Shown one piece after another: positions 1-10,286 of a stretch of 64,000 bases of DNA. Below the pieces are notes generated by a model that saw nothing but the letters and a program-made list of their open reading frames with translations, did no database searches and was not told the DNA's origin. The stretch covers positions 1-64,000 of the forward strand of contig NZ_AP014545.1 in assembly GCF_016592435.1 (NCBI RefSeq), written 5' to 3'. Position 1 is the stretch's first letter; every line of letters starts with the position of its first letter. A program made the position numbers and the translations under genes. This stretch comes from Amphritea japonica ATCC BAA-1530 (GTDB taxonomy: Bacteria; Pseudomonadota; Gammaproteobacteria; Pseudomonadales; Balneatricaceae).

Positions 1-300
1 TTGTGGTTAAGTGGCTAAAGTATAATTAATACAATAGCTTGTCTTGTTGTTAAGTCTGGATATTACCTGTTCTTAAATTATGGATAGTTTTTTATCTATT
101 CTTCTGTTCACCGCGTATCTTCTGGATTTATGCCTAATTGGTTGAATTGCATGAAAAAAATAATTAGTAACAGATTGTCTCTAATTGTGGATAAGAGAGC
201 AGTTACAAGGTATTATCTGCTGATAATTTTTTAGGGTTTTGGTCTTGTCTTGTGACTCCTTAAAGGTGGAGTGAAACAGCAAGGTTATTAAGGATTAGCT
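1..300. other. Origin-proximal AT-rich region upstream of dnaA
   Basis: AT-rich intergenic DNA in front of dnaA with no convincing ORF. It carries one exact DnaA box (186-194) and a one-mismatch box at 2-10 (TGTGGTTAA). In pseudomonads and many Oceanospirillales the origin lies beside dnaA, so this may be part of oriC together with sequence before the window. Two boxes alone do not prove an origin; a GC-skew switch here would support it. Confidence 0.5.
186..194 (-). promoter_or_regulatory. DnaA box (exact TTATCCACA on minus strand)
   Basis: TGTGGATAA on the plus strand is the exact complement of the consensus DnaA box TTATCCACA. It lies 106 bp before the dnaA start, where it could serve origin binding or dnaA autoregulation. 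Confidence 0.65.
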
Positions 301-1845
301 ATGTCGGCTGAGTTGTGGGAACAGTGTCTTCAGAATCTCCAGGATGAGTTTCCCTCACAACAATACAATACCTGGATCAGGCCACTGAAAGTCTCTGGTG
401 AATCAGAAACCGGACTGGTGCTATTAGCACCGAACCGTTTCGTTAAAGATTGGGTCAGTGATAAGTATCTGAAGCGTATTCGTGAGATTGTTAATACGGT
501 TACCGGCGACATTGCGGCGCAGGTAAGTATTGATATCGCGGGCCGTAATGGAGGCTTTGCTTCACGACCTGTTCGCCCATCTCCTCCTCCCGCTCCGGCG
601 CGACGTGCGCCTAGCCGTTTTGCTGAGGCTAAGCCTTTTACCTCGCCACAATCTGTTGCCCCAGAGCGGCAGAGTGCGCCGGTTGATGATAATCCGCCGA
701 TGCAATTAGCAATTGATGAAAGTAGTTTTCAGACAATCAGCCAGACTGAAATTATCGTCCCTCCCTCGGTAGCCCGTTCTCCTGCGCCTTCACGTAATGT
801 TGATGTCGACGGCGGTGTTGGTCATCAGTCAAATCTGAATCAGTCGTTTACGTTTAACTCTTTTGTTCAGGGTAAATCTAATCAGTTAGCACTGGCGGCG
901 GCTCAACAGGTGGCAGATAACCCGGGTGGCTCCTACAACCCGCTGTTTATATATGGTGGTGTTGGCTTAGGTAAAACCCACCTGATGCATGCGGTGGGTA
1001 TGGAGATGATGCAGCGCAACCCAAACGCTAAGATCGTTTATCTGCACTCAGAGCGTTTTGTTGCGGATATGGTAAAAGCGCTGCAATTGAATGCCATTAA
1101 TGATTTCAAACGTTATTACCGTTCAGTAGATGCATTGCTGATCGATGATATTCAGTTTTTTGCCGGTAAAGAGCGCTCTCAGGAAGAGTTTTTCCATACC
1201 TTTAACGCGTTGTTAGAGGGGGGGCAGCAGATGATTCTGACCAGTGATCGTTATCCTAAAGAGATTAACGGTGTTGAAGAACGACTTAAGTCCCGTTTTG
1301 GCTGGGGTCTGACTGTTGCTATCGAACCGCCAGAGCTGGAAACCCGGGTTGCGATTCTGATGAAAAAGGCAGAAGAAGCGCAGGTTCGCCTGCCGGACGA
1401 CTCAGCTTTCTTTCTGGCACAAAAAATTCGCTCCAACGTACGAGAGCTTGAAGGCGCCTTAAAAAGAGTGATCGCAAACGCCCATTTCACTGGAAATGCG
1501 ATAACCACGCCTTTTATTAAAGAATCACTGAAAGACCTGCTGGCATTGCAGGATAAACAGGTTAGTATTGATAACATTCAGCGGGTTGTTGCCGATTATT
1601 ATAAGATCAAAATATCGGACCTGCTTTCTAAGCGACGCAGTCGTTCTGTGGCCCGGCCCAGACAGGTTGCCATGGCCCTGTCTAAAGAGCTGACTAATCA
1701 CAGTTTACCTGAGATTGGTGATGCTTTTGGCGGACGGGATCATACAACAGTACTGCACGGTTGCCGGAAAGTTGCCTCGTTGCGTGAAACTGATACGGAT
1801 ATAAGAGAGGATTATCAGAACTTGTTGCGTCATCTGACTGCGTAA
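301..1845 (+). CDS. dnaA: Chromosomal replication initiator DnaA
   Basis: AAA+ initiator that binds DnaA boxes and melts oriC. Domain order is visible: an N-terminal oligomerisation domain (about 1-85), a Pro/Ala-rich linker (about 86-180), an AAA+ core with Walker [10 protein letters not shown] near residues 219-227 and Walker [10 protein letters not shown], the box [12 protein letters not shown], and a C-terminal DNA-binding domain with the signature [13 protein letters not shown]. Length 514 aa is normal for gammaproteobacteria with a long linker. The ATG has AAGGA just upstream. It opens the dnaA-dnaN-recF-gyrB cluster and lies behind a perfect DnaA box, consistent with autoregulation. 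Confidence 0.98.
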   Translation: MSAELWEQCLQNLQDEFPSQQYNTWIRPLKVSGESETGLVLLAPNRFVKDWVSDKYLKRIREIVNTVTGDIAAQVSIDIAGRNGGFASRPVRPSPPPAPARRAPSRFAEAKPFTSPQSVAPERQSAPVDDNPPMQLAIDESSFQTISQTEIIVPPSVARSPAPSRNVDVDGGVGHQSNLNQSFTFNSFVQGKSNQLALAAAQQVADNPGGSYNPLFIYGGVGLGKTHLMHAVGMEMMQRNPNAKIVYLHSERFVADMVKALQLNAINDFKRYYRSVDALLIDDIQFFAGKERSQEEFFHTFNALLEGGQQMILTSDRYPKEINGVEERLKSRFGWGLTVAIEPPELETRVAILMKKAEEAQVRLPDDSAFFLAQKIRSNVRELEGALKRVIANAHFTGNAITTPFIKESLKDLLALQDKQVSIDNIQRVVADYYKIKISDLLSKRRSRSVARPRQVAMALSKELTNHSLPEIGDAFGGRDHTTVLHGCRKVASLRETDTDIREDYQNLLRHLTA

Positions 1846-1873
1846 CAGACTGATCAATTAAGGGTAGCAAAAG

Positions 1874-2977
1874 ATGAAATTTGTTATTTCGCGAGAAGCG
1901 CTAATTAAGCCACTGCAGTTGGTTGCAGGTGTTGTGGAACGTCGTCAGACTCTGCCTGTGCTTTCCAATATCCTACTGGTTGCCGAAGGCGATCAGCTGT
2001 CGATGACCGGAACCGATCTCGAGGTTGAACTGGTTGGCCGGGTGCAGTTAGATGAGCCTGCTGAAGCAGGGTCTATTACGGTGCCAGCCCGTAAGCTGAT
2101 GGATATCTGTAAGTCACTACCGGATACAGCACAGATCGAGCTGACTCTGACCGGGCAGAAGATGGTAATCAAAGCGGGTCGTAGTCGGTTTACTCTGTCT
2201 ACACTGCCAGCGGCTGAGTTTCCAAATGTCGAAGATAGCCCTGAGTCCTTTGAGCTGAATGTGCTGCAAAGCCAGCTGCGCCATCTGATCGATCAGACCG
2301 GCTTCTCAATGGCTCAGCAGGATGTTCGCTACTACCTCAACGGGATGCTGTTGGAGATCAGTGAAAACAGTCTTCGTGCAGTCTCTACTGATGGCCACCG
2401 TCTGGCGACCAGTGTTGCTGAAGTTGATACTAACGGTCCGACTAATTCTCAGTTTATCGTGCCACGTAAAGGTATTCTTGAACTGGCCCGTCTGCTACAA
2501 AGCGGTGATGATCAGGTGAAGCTGGTTGTGGGTGCTAATCACCTTCGTGCGCATGCGGGCGACTATACCTTTACCTCTAAGCTGGTTGACGGCAAGTTCC
2601 CGGATTATCAGCGTGTAATCCCGCAAGGTGGTGACAAGTTTGTTCTTGGTACCCGCCAGGAATTACGTCAGGTATTCAGCCGCATCGCGATTCTGTCAAA
2701 CGAGAAGTATCGTGGCGTCCGGCTCTCCCTGACAAACGGTTATCTGCAGGTTATGGCGAATAACCCGGAGCAGGAAGAAGCAGAGGAAACCGTCGCAGTA
2801 GATTACGAAGGTGATACCCTGGAGATCGGCTTCAACGTCAACTATCTGCTGGATGTGTTGTCGATTGTAAGCTCTGAAGTGGTTCGTTTTACTCTCTCCG
2901 ACTCTAACAGCAGTGCGCTGATTGAGGGTCTGGATGATGCGAACTCGATCTATGTTGTTATGCCGATGCGGATGTAA
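1874..2977 (+). CDS. dnaN: DNA polymerase III beta sliding clamp
   Basis: The 367-aa clamp forms the dimeric ring that tethers DNA polymerase III and recruits other repair and replication proteins. The protein starts MKFVISREALIKPLQ and ends with the MPMRM C-terminus typical of gammaproteobacterial beta clamps; three repeated clamp folds fit the length. It follows dnaA by 28 bp with an AAGGG ribosome site, so it is probably cotranscribed. A short GC hairpin follows the stop codon before recF. Confidence 0.98.
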   Translation: MKFVISREALIKPLQLVAGVVERRQTLPVLSNILLVAEGDQLSMTGTDLEVELVGRVQLDEPAEAGSITVPARKLMDICKSLPDTAQIELTLTGQKMVIKAGRSRFTLSTLPAAEFPNVEDSPESFELNVLQSQLRHLIDQTGFSMAQQDVRYYLNGMLLEISENSLRAVSTDGHRLATSVAEVDTNGPTNSQFIVPRKGILELARLLQSGDDQVKLVVGANHLRAHAGDYTFTSKLVDGKFPDYQRVIPQGGDKFVLGTRQELRQVFSRIAILSNEKYRGVRLSLTNGYLQVMANNPEQEEAEETVAVDYEGDTLEIGFNVNYLLDVLSIVSSEVVRFTLSDSNSSALIEGLDDANSIYVVMPMRM

Positions 2978-2985
2978 TGTTGCCT

Positions 2986-3004
2986 GGAGGCCTTCCGGGC
3001 CTCC
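2986..3004 (+). other. GC-rich stem-loop between dnaN and recF
   Basis: GGAGGCC pairs with GGCCTCC across a 5-nt loop, directly after the dnaN stop. No U-tract follows, so it is more likely an attenuating or mRNA-stabilising hairpin than a full terminator. recF starts 15 bp later without a recognisable Shine-Dalgarno sequence. Confidence 0.45.
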
Positions 3005-3019
3005 TACTCTCCTCTCTCT

Positions 3020-4108
3020 ATGCCGATAACCCAACTCAATGTTCAAGCGATTCGCAATCTGAGTGAACTCAGCCTGACGCCCTCCTCCAGTATCAATATT
3101 ATTTACGGTGCCAACGGCAGCGGTAAGAGTAGCCTGCTCGAAGCGATTCACTTGTTAGGGTTGTGCCGTTCATTTCGTACCAACAAATTGAATCACCTTA
3201 TTCAGTCTGGGGGTGAGCGTTGTACGGTATTCGCACAGTTAGATGCAATGGGCAGTGGCATCAGCCAGCCGTTAGGTGTCGAGCGAGATCTGGCAGGTGA
3301 AAGCAGGATTCGTTTTGCCGGAAAGAACATCGATCTGACCACCCTGGCAGAGCTGTTGCCCATACAGGTAATTAACTCAGAAACCTTCATGATTCTTGAA
3401 GGAAGTCCGGGTGTCAGGCGACAGTTTTTAGACTGGGGTGCGTTTCACTCAAATCCTGAATTTATAAGGCTTTGGAGAGGGTTTAGACGGGTATTAAAAC
3501 AGCGTAATTCTTTGCTGAAATATGGTAAAATCGATCAACGGCTTCGTGCGGTCTGGGACAGCGAGTTTATTAAATATGCTGAACAGTTAAATACACTTCG
3601 CGAAGTGTATATTGAAGCCTTAAAACCCGAATTTGATTTAATCCTTGCTGATCTGCTTGAGGGCGTCAGCATCGAGCTTGGTTTTAGTCCCGGATGGGAT
3701 AAAAAACGCGGCCTGGATCAGGTGCTGGAAGAGAACTTTGAGCGCGACTTGCGACAGGGTTATACCGGTGCCGGCCCCCAGCGGGCAGATCTGCGGCTTA
3801 AGGTAGATGGCCATATTGCCTCAGAACGTCTCTCCAGGGGACAGAAGAAGGTAGTAGTGAGCGCCCTTAAGCTGGCACAAGGCGTTTTGTTTTATAAGCT
3901 GAACAGTCGCTCCTGTATCTATCTGATCGATGACCTACCGTCAGAGTTAGATAGACAACATAGCAGGCTGTTCTGTAACTATTTGGAAAAAACAGCCAGT
4001 CAGTGCTTTATCACTTGTGTAGATAAAGAGTCACTGACAGGCCTCTGGTCGGAGTCGACCGAGACCTGTTTTTTCAACATACAAGAGGGTGCTTTGAGCA
4101 CTCAGTAA
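3020..4108 (+). CDS. recF: DNA replication and repair protein RecF
   Basis: SMC/ABC-type ATPase of the RecFOR pathway that helps load RecA at gapped DNA. Walker A GANGSGKSSLLEAI lies near residues 30-43, the ABC signature is SRGQKK, and Walker B LIDDLPSELD is near the C-terminus. Length 362 aa is normal. The ATG at 3020 gives the standard N-terminus MPITQLNVQAIRNL, but the bases before it are a CT-rich run without a ribosome-binding site; translation may depend on coupling or on the preceding stem-loop. It sits between dnaN and gyrB as in most gammaproteobacteria. Confidence 0.97.
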   Translation: MPITQLNVQAIRNLSELSLTPSSSINIIYGANGSGKSSLLEAIHLLGLCRSFRTNKLNHLIQSGGERCTVFAQLDAMGSGISQPLGVERDLAGESRIRFAGKNIDLTTLAELLPIQVINSETFMILEGSPGVRRQFLDWGAFHSNPEFIRLWRGFRRVLKQRNSLLKYGKIDQRLRAVWDSEFIKYAEQLNTLREVYIEALKPEFDLILADLLEGVSIELGFSPGWDKKRGLDQVLEENFERDLRQGYTGAGPQRADLRLKVDGHIASERLSRGQKKVVVSALKLAQGVLFYKLNSRSCIYLIDDLPSELDRQHSRLFCNYLEKTASQCFITCVDKESLTGLWSESTETCFFNIQEGALSTQ

Positions 4109-4126
4109 GCTAGCCAGGAGAACTGA

Positions 4127-6553
<2,427 letters not shown>

Positions 6554-6559
6554 TGTTTG

Positions 6560-6564
6560 TGTCG
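6560..6564. repeat. Target-site duplication, left copy (TGTCG)
   Basis: TGTCG directly precedes the left terminus at 6565 and is repeated directly after the right terminus at 24213-24217. A 5-bp duplication is the hallmark of Tn7-family insertion. One caution: the element's own left end also starts TGTCG. Confidence 0.8.
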
Positions 6565-6631
6565 TGTCGAATCTCATTTAGAGTGAAACGGCGTCTCAGA
6601 ATAGTGAAATGCCGTCTCATTTAGAATGAAA
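6565..6631 (+). repeat. Left transposon end with three transposase-binding-like repeats
   Basis: Three direct copies of a motif close to TCTCATTTAGAATGAAA lie at 6571-6588, 6593-6609 and 6614-6631, spaced about 21 bp. Tn7-family left ends carry several spaced TnsB sites. The same motif recurs at the right end in both orientations. Confidence 0.75.
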
Positions 6632-6640
6632 TGGGAAATA

Positions 6641-6668
6641 AAAAAGCAGCCAGTGGCTGCTTTTTTTT
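6641..6668 (+). terminator. Rho-independent terminator inside the left end
   Basis: GCAGCC and GGCTGC pair around a 3-nt loop and are followed by eight T. It closely resembles the terminator outside the right end (24252-24273), so gyrB transcription can still end properly despite the insertion. It may also stop gyrB transcripts from entering the element. Confidence 0.85.
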
Positions 6669-6686
6669 GTGTGAAAAGTTTTGAAA

Positions 6687-7556
6687 TTAAGCCGCTAAGC
6701 TTATTAAGTGCTCAGCTGCTTGTTTTGCATTTTTAGTCTGTATCAAATTGATATCTTCAGAATTGGCCAGTTCAGAAACCATTTTTACTGTATCTTGCAG
6801 ACGGTTCACTGCTTTATTAGAGAGTGTTGGATCATCGAAAGCGGGCATTCCAATAATCATTTCATATGTGACTGGTTTCACTAAAAGCTGAGACTTTTTC
6901 AATGATTCTAAATCAAATAGTTTCGCCTTCATGGAATTTAATGAAGCAGAAAGTCGCGAAGGGACAAGTAATCCAAAATTGGAAACGTATTTGTCTGTTA
7001 GAAATCCATACGAAGTGAGTATATCTGTATCGCTGATCTTTATTCTCTTATTGAAGTGTGAGGCAAAATGAGGGCTAATTAGCCTTATTTCATCAGCAAT
7101 ACTTCGAGTCCAGTTTTCACTATATTGTCTAGGCTGTTCCTCGTCGTCTTCTCGTTCAGCATCCAAAGCTAATGTACTGAGGCTTGCGGATATACGTATA
7201 GCTTGCTTAAGAATACCTTCTATATTTTCATCTGCGGCAATATGCTCCTGACCAAGTTTCACTCCATCAAATGGAGGTGACCAATTACTAAGTGTGCCGT
7301 TAGTATTTATTTCATTGTTGGCGGAATTCATAACCCAATCAATCATGGCCTGCATTTTTTCTGCTTGAGAGCCATAAAGACAATCAAGCAATTCAGGCCG
7401 GATGGCTTGAATAACTTTACATTGCTTATCTACCCCTATTGCGGTCGCTACTATTGCAATTTTTTCACCTGAACCAATTATAGGTTCAAGGTAAATGGCC
7501 TGCCAAGACCCACTATAATCGGGCTGCGCTGGGAAAAGAGACTCTAAAGTATTCAT
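6687..7556 (-). CDS. Unknown partner of HipA-like kinase (cargo)
   Basis: A 289-aa soluble protein without a signal peptide or membrane segment. I do not recognise its family with confidence. Its start overlaps the stop of the upstream HipA-like kinase gene by 4 bp, so the two are translationally coupled and probably act together. HipA-like kinases of this short type often have a small neighbour of the DUF3037 kind; the N-terminal third could be a divergent relative, but this is a guess. An acidic stretch (EREDDEEQ) lies mid-protein. It is the first gene inside the left end, and the bidirectional use of the terminator at 6641-6668 may also end this operon. Confidence 0.6.
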   Translation of the reverse strand: MNTLESLFPAQPDYSGSWQAIYLEPIIGSGEKIAIVATAIGVDKQCKVIQAIRPELLDCLYGSQAEKMQAMIDWVMNSANNEINTNGTLSNWSPPFDGVKLGQEHIAADENIEGILKQAIRISASLSTLALDAEREDDEEQPRQYSENWTRSIADEIRLISPHFASHFNKRIKISDTDILTSYGFLTDKYVSNFGLLVPSRLSASLNSMKAKLFDLESLKKSQLLVKPVTYEMIIGMPAFDDPTLSNKAVNRLQDTVKMVSELANSEDINLIQTKNAKQAAEHLISLAA

Positions 7557-8314
7557 ATGGCCATCTCTTGCTGTTGCAGTTTTAATCGTTTCGAAAATAA
7601 TTCATGAAGCAAACTTGCTCTACTCTCCAAAAAATCGATTACACGAAGAACTTCATCATCTCTTAAGTATGACCCTGCATAAGTTTTCTCTGAGAGAATC
7701 GAAAAAGGTAGTTCTTGGTATTGGGGGATAAGTGAGGTCTGAACTTGCCTGTTCACCTTATATTTCTCAAACTCACTCTTCACAGAATATATTACATCCA
7801 CAATCTGATTCGAATGAGCCCCTTCTTTAAATTCTATCTCTTCACCAATAGCATTCTCGTGATCAATAAATGAGAATTCATTGCCGCCGTCATAGAGGAT
7901 ATTTCCAACATTTCTATCCCAGTTAGCAATCCATTCATCAAAAAGGCCTACATCTAGGGTTTTTGCAAACTCCCTTAATTTTAGCATAGCCTCTTCGGAG
8001 TGCGCATGTCTTCGAAAACTAGGATAATTAGCATCCTCGGAACCAAATGCGAGTTCGTAATTATCTTCAGGGATATTTGGAAAAGAGTCATTTGTCAGTT
8101 TTACAACTAACGGCTTTGGAATTGGTAGTCCTAAGTATCTTCCTAAAATTGCGCAGACACATTCAATGTAAAGCTTTTGGGGAGGTAACTGTTTAACAAA
8201 AGCCACAACAATCTTATCGTGTGTTTTTACATGACCTTTCCATGTTGGATTAACATTTTGGTCATTAAAAAGTTGTGCACCAGGCAGCATTATGCCGACA
8301 TCGACTTGTTCCAT
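7553..8314 (-). CDS. HipA-like kinase (cargo)
   Basis: Small HipA-family Ser/Thr-kinase-like protein of about 253 aa, without the N-terminal HipA_N region of classic HipA. The catalytic loop WDRNVGN (Asp near 133, Asn near 138) and the metal-binding IDH (Asp near 151) are intact, and the nucleotide-binding lobe ends in a GLPIPKPLVV strand. An in-frame GTG at 8323 and ATG at 8320 exist upstream, but AGGGAAG is correctly spaced only for the ATG at 8314. The classic partner HipB is not adjacent; instead a 289-aa protein overlaps its 3' end. It may be a toxin-like or protein-modifying defence kinase; substrate unknown. Confidence 0.75.
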   Translation of the reverse strand: MEQVDVGIMLPGAQLFNDQNVNPTWKGHVKTHDKIVVAFVKQLPPQKLYIECVCAILGRYLGLPIPKPLVVKLTNDSFPNIPEDNYELAFGSEDANYPSFRRHAHSEEAMLKLREFAKTLDVGLFDEWIANWDRNVGNILYDGGNEFSFIDHENAIGEEIEFKEGAHSNQIVDVIYSVKSEFEKYKVNRQVQTSLIPQYQELPFSILSEKTYAGSYLRDDEVLRVIDFLESRASLLHELFSKRLKLQQQEMAI

Positions 8315-8323
8315 GTTCATCAC

Positions 8324-8959
8324 TTCCCTTTTCTGGCCCGTATTTTTAGGCGCAATGCATTTTGAGTTTACAAGGTATTGTTATTAAAAGCATGATGATT
8401 GTAATGGCGAAGAAAGCTTACAGAGCTTTGTTAAGACTGTGGTGGGTCAATGGAGTCAGATTCGTTGGTTTCAAGTAGGAATTGCTGTTTTGCTAACTAC
8501 ACAAGTTCTAAATCAGCACTAATGCTTTCTTGTGTGAAATGACTTTCCACTTTTGTGAAAAAATAAATCATTTTAAATCAAGTGGTTAGGTATGTGAAAA
8601 ATACAAGTCGCACGTTTGTCGTCTTTTCTCACTATCTAAACTCTTCCTAATAAGGTCAAAACTAGGCGATACGCTAGTACGACTGAAGCCTCGCTAGAAA
8701 TTTCAATTCTTCCTATCTCCTATCTGTATTATGCCGATGACATTAGATTAGCGGCTTTCCTTCATTACAAAATATAACTGTATATTTCTTAATCAAAAAA
8801 GATCATAGAGTAACCTGAATGACAGATGGAAATATTTTTGTTTTTCTAATATTGCAATATTAACATATTGATTTTAATAAAGTTTTTTGATTTTATTTTT
8901 GATTTTTGAAGATTTTGGATATAAGTTTACTGAAGTTAGAAAATTATTCAGGTAGGCAC
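8324..8959. other. Long AT-rich intergenic region inside transposon
   Basis: About 640 bp between the divergent HipA-like operon and the XRE regulator. I see no convincing coding frame, tRNA or repeat. Divergent promoters for both sides are expected here. The stretch 8760-8930 is especially AT-rich. Confidence 0.5.
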
Positions 8960-9334
8960 ATGACCCCATTTAGCTCTTATCTCGAATCATTGCGCAGAAG
9001 CCGCAGAATTAAGCAGAAGGACTTCGCAAATGAAGTTGGCGTTAGCTCCTGCTATATAAGTGCTATTGAGCTTGGCCGCAAGAACCCCCCTTCTCATGAC
9101 ATCATCGAGTCCATGATTAAAGCTTTGCAACTAAGTTCTAAAGAAGCCTCTTTGTTGTGGGACTATGCAGAGCAATCTATTCGAGTACTACGCATACCTG
9201 AAGACCTGCCATTAGAGGAATACGCTGTCGTTAATGATCTTAAGCGCTCTTTTGGTTCACTATCTAAAGAGCAAATTACAATTATTCGAGCGACGCTATC
9301 TATACGTAGCTTTCAGCAAGAGCAAATTCAATAG
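8960..9334 (+). CDS. XRE-family helix-turn-helix regulator
   Basis: About 124-aa Cro/CI-type regulator. The HTH lies near the N-terminus (LRRSRRIKQKDFANEVGVS, then SAIELGRKNPPS), followed by a helical tail. An upstream in-frame start at 8906 adds 18 residues, but the ATG at 8960 has an AGGTAGG ribosome site and begins right before the HTH. It is placed 223 bp upstream of tnsA, reading toward it. XRE regulators controlling tns operons are known in some Tn7-like elements, so it plausibly represses the transposase operon, perhaps through the palindrome at 9482-9497. Confidence 0.85.
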   Translation: MTPFSSYLESLRRSRRIKQKDFANEVGVSSCYISAIELGRKNPPSHDIIESMIKALQLSSKEASLLWDYAEQSIRVLRIPEDLPLEEYAVVNDLKRSFGSLSKEQITIIRATLSIRSFQQEQIQ

Positions 9335-9481
9335 GATTCGGGAGGATAAACATATGTAAAAAAACGGACGAAGCTAATGCTTGGCCCGCTTTTGTAAGGT
9401 ATTAGATACCTCGACTGGTAATCAAAGTATCTATTCCTTCCGGCAGTTCGTCAAGCTCCAGTACTCATACAACATTTTTCA

Positions 9482-9497
9482 TTACCGATATCGGTAA
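9482..9497. promoter_or_regulatory. 16-bp perfect palindrome, candidate operator
   Basis: TTACCGATATCGGTAA is a perfect palindrome 60 bp upstream of tnsA and 150 bp downstream of the XRE gene. Its size and position suit a dimeric regulator controlling tnsABC-tniQ. No binding data; inferred from symmetry and position. Confidence 0.5.
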
Positions 9498-9557
9498 GGA
9501 TTTAGTATGCCAAAAATTCAGAATGTCGTGCCATTTGGCCAGCGATAAGGAGCCTCT

Positions 9558-10286
9558 ATGCCTCAAAAAACGAGACTTAAAAAGGCGCATCAACGATCTA
9601 GAGAAGCCGTTACTCGCTCAAGAATGACAGTAAGAGGGCGTTTCCCATCAGCGAAGATGGGAAGAATGGTTGATTGGGAGTCGCAACTTGAAAGGCGAGC
9701 TTGCTATCGATTTGAGTTCTCTCCTGCTGTCTTATCTTTCAAAGAGCAACCCCAGCCTATTCGATTTCGAATTGGTGACCAATTGGCGAAGTATACGCCA
9801 GATTTTGAGTTGGAATTGGTCAATGGGGAGACCTGGTTTGTTGAGATAAAACCTCTGGATCATCTACGGAAGCCAGAACTAGCAGAGCGTCTTTCATTGG
9901 CTGCAGGTTGGTTCAAGCGCAATGGATATAAATTCATTGTGATAACGGATGAAGAACTGATTCATCCTGACTTGGAATCAAATCTAGCCTTTCTAAGACA
10001 CTTTCAAACTCATGAGATTAATGAGTCCACGGTTAGTCATGTCTGTCATTGGTTTGATCATATAGACGCCCCCACCCTCGGTGGGTTGCACGAGTACTTT
10101 GGCGACAAGGCAACTGCTTATGCTCTTTTATCTCAGAACCTGATTAGCACCGACCTTTCTGATCCCTTCAATCTCAATTCGGAATTGTTTCTTCTTGAGG
10201 AGAATAGTTATGCAACGCTTTTATTTTCATACAGGACAGCACCTGACTTTAGACTCTGTACCGTACATGATGCAGAGAATTCTTGA
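9558..10286 (+). CDS. tnsA: Transposon endonuclease TnsA
   Basis: TnsA makes the 5'-strand nicks at the transposon ends, so that together with TnsB the element is cut out rather than copied. This 242-aa protein has the restriction-endonuclease-like core: E41/E45 in DWESQLERR, D82 in YTPDFELEL and E96-x-K98 in WFVEIKPL. The C-terminal half should contact TnsC. AAGGAG stands before the ATG. tnsB overlaps its 3' end by 77 bp. All catalytic positions look intact. Confidence 0.93.
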   Translation: MPQKTRLKKAHQRSREAVTRSRMTVRGRFPSAKMGRMVDWESQLERRACYRFEFSPAVLSFKEQPQPIRFRIGDQLAKYTPDFELELVNGETWFVEIKPLDHLRKPELAERLSLAAGWFKRNGYKFIVITDEELIHPDLESNLAFLRHFQTHEINESTVSHVCHWFDHIDAPTLGGLHEYFGDKATAYALLSQNLISTDLSDPFNLNSELFLLEENSYATLLFSYRTAPDFRLCTVHDAENS

